DNA of 64,000 bases from Xylocopa sonorina (Eukaryota > Arthropoda > Insecta > Hymenoptera > Apidae): NCBI RefSeq assembly GCF_050948175.1, contig NC_135207.1:6227501-6291500 (forward strand), written 5' to 3'. The notes under the pieces were generated by a model. It was not told where the DNA came from and did not search any database. It saw only the letters and a program-made list of their open reading frames with translations. The position numbers and the translations under genes are program-made. Every line of letters starts with the position of its first letter. Position 1 is the stretch's first letter. Shown piece by piece: positions 62,701 to 64,000 of this stretch.

Positions 62701-64000
62701 TCCATCTTTACTATATAAACCGATCTGAAGAATTAAATCGTTATTTAAAGTTTGTACTTACTCTAACGCTATACATGCCCTTTTTCAATAAAAATAGTAT
62801 CATCTATAAATGTAAAAACGAGGTTTTGTAAAGACTAAAGTATTTTGGTTCGAAAAACATTAATCATCCACGCTGTTCCATTATAAAAGGCAAAACAGTA
62901 GGAAGTAAAGCATGGCAAAAGAATTGATCTATTCATTTTTAAGAATTTAAATTGTATAACTATTGCGTTGAATTATATTTTCATTGTATAACATGTGGCG
63001 AACTGTGGAAAGATAATGACAAATCGAACATTTCTTCTAGGGCTACGCACCACTTTACGAATGTTTCGAAGGATTTTACCTTCGGTACGTGTATAGAAGA
63101 GTGAGGGACTGTTGGAACAGACCAATATGTTCTGTCCCAGGTGCCACAGTTACACTTAAGGATAGAATTACAAAAGATTACGGATGGACCTTTCAGTGAG
63201 TTGATAAAAAGTTTAAAAACGATATTCGTTATTTTAATATTAATATAATGAAATTTGCGACGATACCCTTTAGCGCATCAAGAATTACGGAAGGAGATTT
63301 TTGTTTAAATCCAATGGAGGATTAGTCACTGATATTTTTTACTTATCTACAATTCCTGCTAATCTGAATTTTCTGTATAAGCGTATCGATTTGTAGTAAT
63401 TTCTGTTTCATTATCACTGCTTCTATCGTTTGTTTATCGATCGTTTAATTAGTTTTAGTACAACCTCCGTTTAGTTCCGTAACTGCATACATTTGAAAGT
63501 CGTAACAGCTCGATTGATGATACAGGAAGGCAGACATTTATCTTGATTAAATGTAATGAAGAACTCAAGGAGATTTGTCGATCAGTGAACGCTAAAACAA
63601 ATCTATAACTTGAAAATCAAACTCGACCAGCTTCGATTGGTTTCGTCTTTTTCGTTTTTCGTATTATTTTTATCTACTTTTGACATATGATTTCAGTACT
63701 TAAATCAGTATTTAAAAAGCGTTGTAAACAATACGTGTGAAGTACGCGATATATAGTGCATGAAATTAATCGTATTTCGAAGTATATTTAAGTTTTTTTT
63801 ATTTATCTTTACATTTTCAAGGTTCACCGGAACGACCACAGAATGTATAAATTTAGGATCGTACAATTATTTGGGTTTCGCTCAGTCGAATGGTAAATGT
63901 GCCGATGAAAGTATCAAAACTTTGCAGGAATTTGGTTGTACTAGTTGTAGTAGTCGTCTTGAACTCGGTAATTAATTGTTTTTTAGTCATTATTAATGAT
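59753..64000 (+). CDS. lace: Serine palmitoyltransferase subunit 2 (5' part; cut by window end)
   Basis: Four coding exons are visible: 59753-59887, 61827-62003, 63041-63195 and 63822-63967. They are in phase and cover about 204 codons; the PLP-binding catalytic half lies beyond the window. The enzyme condenses serine with palmitoyl-CoA, the first step of sphingolipid synthesis, in the ER membrane. The ATG has a good context (AAAATGGCG) and opens a basic N-terminus. Exon 2 encodes the single membrane segment (about 68-92, FITAALTHLGFYILMFLGF). Exon 3 contains YVYRRVRDCWNRPICSVPGA and exon 4 the family signature NLGSYNYLGFA followed by EFGCTSCSSRLELG. Introns of 1.9, 1.0 and 0.6 kb are AT-rich and hold no other gene. 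The donor of exon 4 is G|GTAATT. Confidence 0.93.
59888..61826 (+). other. Lace intron 1
   Basis: AT-rich intron with no exon, repeat or RNA gene recognised. Confidence 0.6.
62004..63040 (+). other. Lace intron 2
   Basis: AT-rich. A CAGTGTGTTTCAAAATTTAA segment at about 62305 resembles the ends of some mariner-like elements, but no partner end was found. Confidence 0.5.

Noticed and set aside
1..64000. tRNA, rRNA, CRISPR or prokaryotic operon features
   Set aside because: No tRNA box pairs, rRNA or direct-repeat/spacer arrays were recognised; all genes are intron-bearing animal nuclear genes.

Overview
The window is AT-rich nuclear DNA of an insect, most likely an aculeate hymenopteran (bee or relative). 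The evidence is short GT-AG introns, insect-like orthologues of animal genes (Caper, eco, Rtnl1, lace, glycogen phosphorylase) and compact gene spacing. The species call is inference. All gene models were read by hand from splice signals, reading phase and family knowledge.

Layout, left to right. At 1-1.77 kb is the probable 3' end of a plus-strand gene that starts outside the window. At 1.8-3.6 kb three repeats follow one another: a giant palindrome carrying 12 copies of TGACGTCA, an inverted repeat with GGCGCCATCTCT boxes, and a 31-bp tandem array. Then come PDE12 (+, mitochondrial 2',5'-phosphodiesterase); Caper/RBM39 (-, splicing factor with a candidate poison exon); a divergent promoter shared with a TRIR-family gene (+); COX6B (+); DDX43 (+, KH plus DEAD-box helicase); eco/ESCO (-, cohesin acetyltransferase); a tandem-repeat galectin (-); glycogen phosphorylase (-, complete, 844 aa); Rtnl1 reticulon (-, spanning about 17 kb); and the first four coding exons of lace/SPTLC2 (+, serine palmitoyltransferase), cut by the right edge.

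The genes are mostly unrelated housekeeping functions, with a loose RNA-processing cluster (PDE12, Caper, Trir, DDX43). The most interesting architecture is Rtnl1. One long and three short alternative first coding exons all end in the same phase and can join one common reticulon-domain exon. A 36-nt in-frame microexon with strong splice sites lies in the long intron, and the long N-terminus carries LIR-like motifs (FEHL and WNII after acidic residues), as expected for an ER-phagy receptor. No rRNA, tRNA, CRISPR array or intact transposase gene was recognised.
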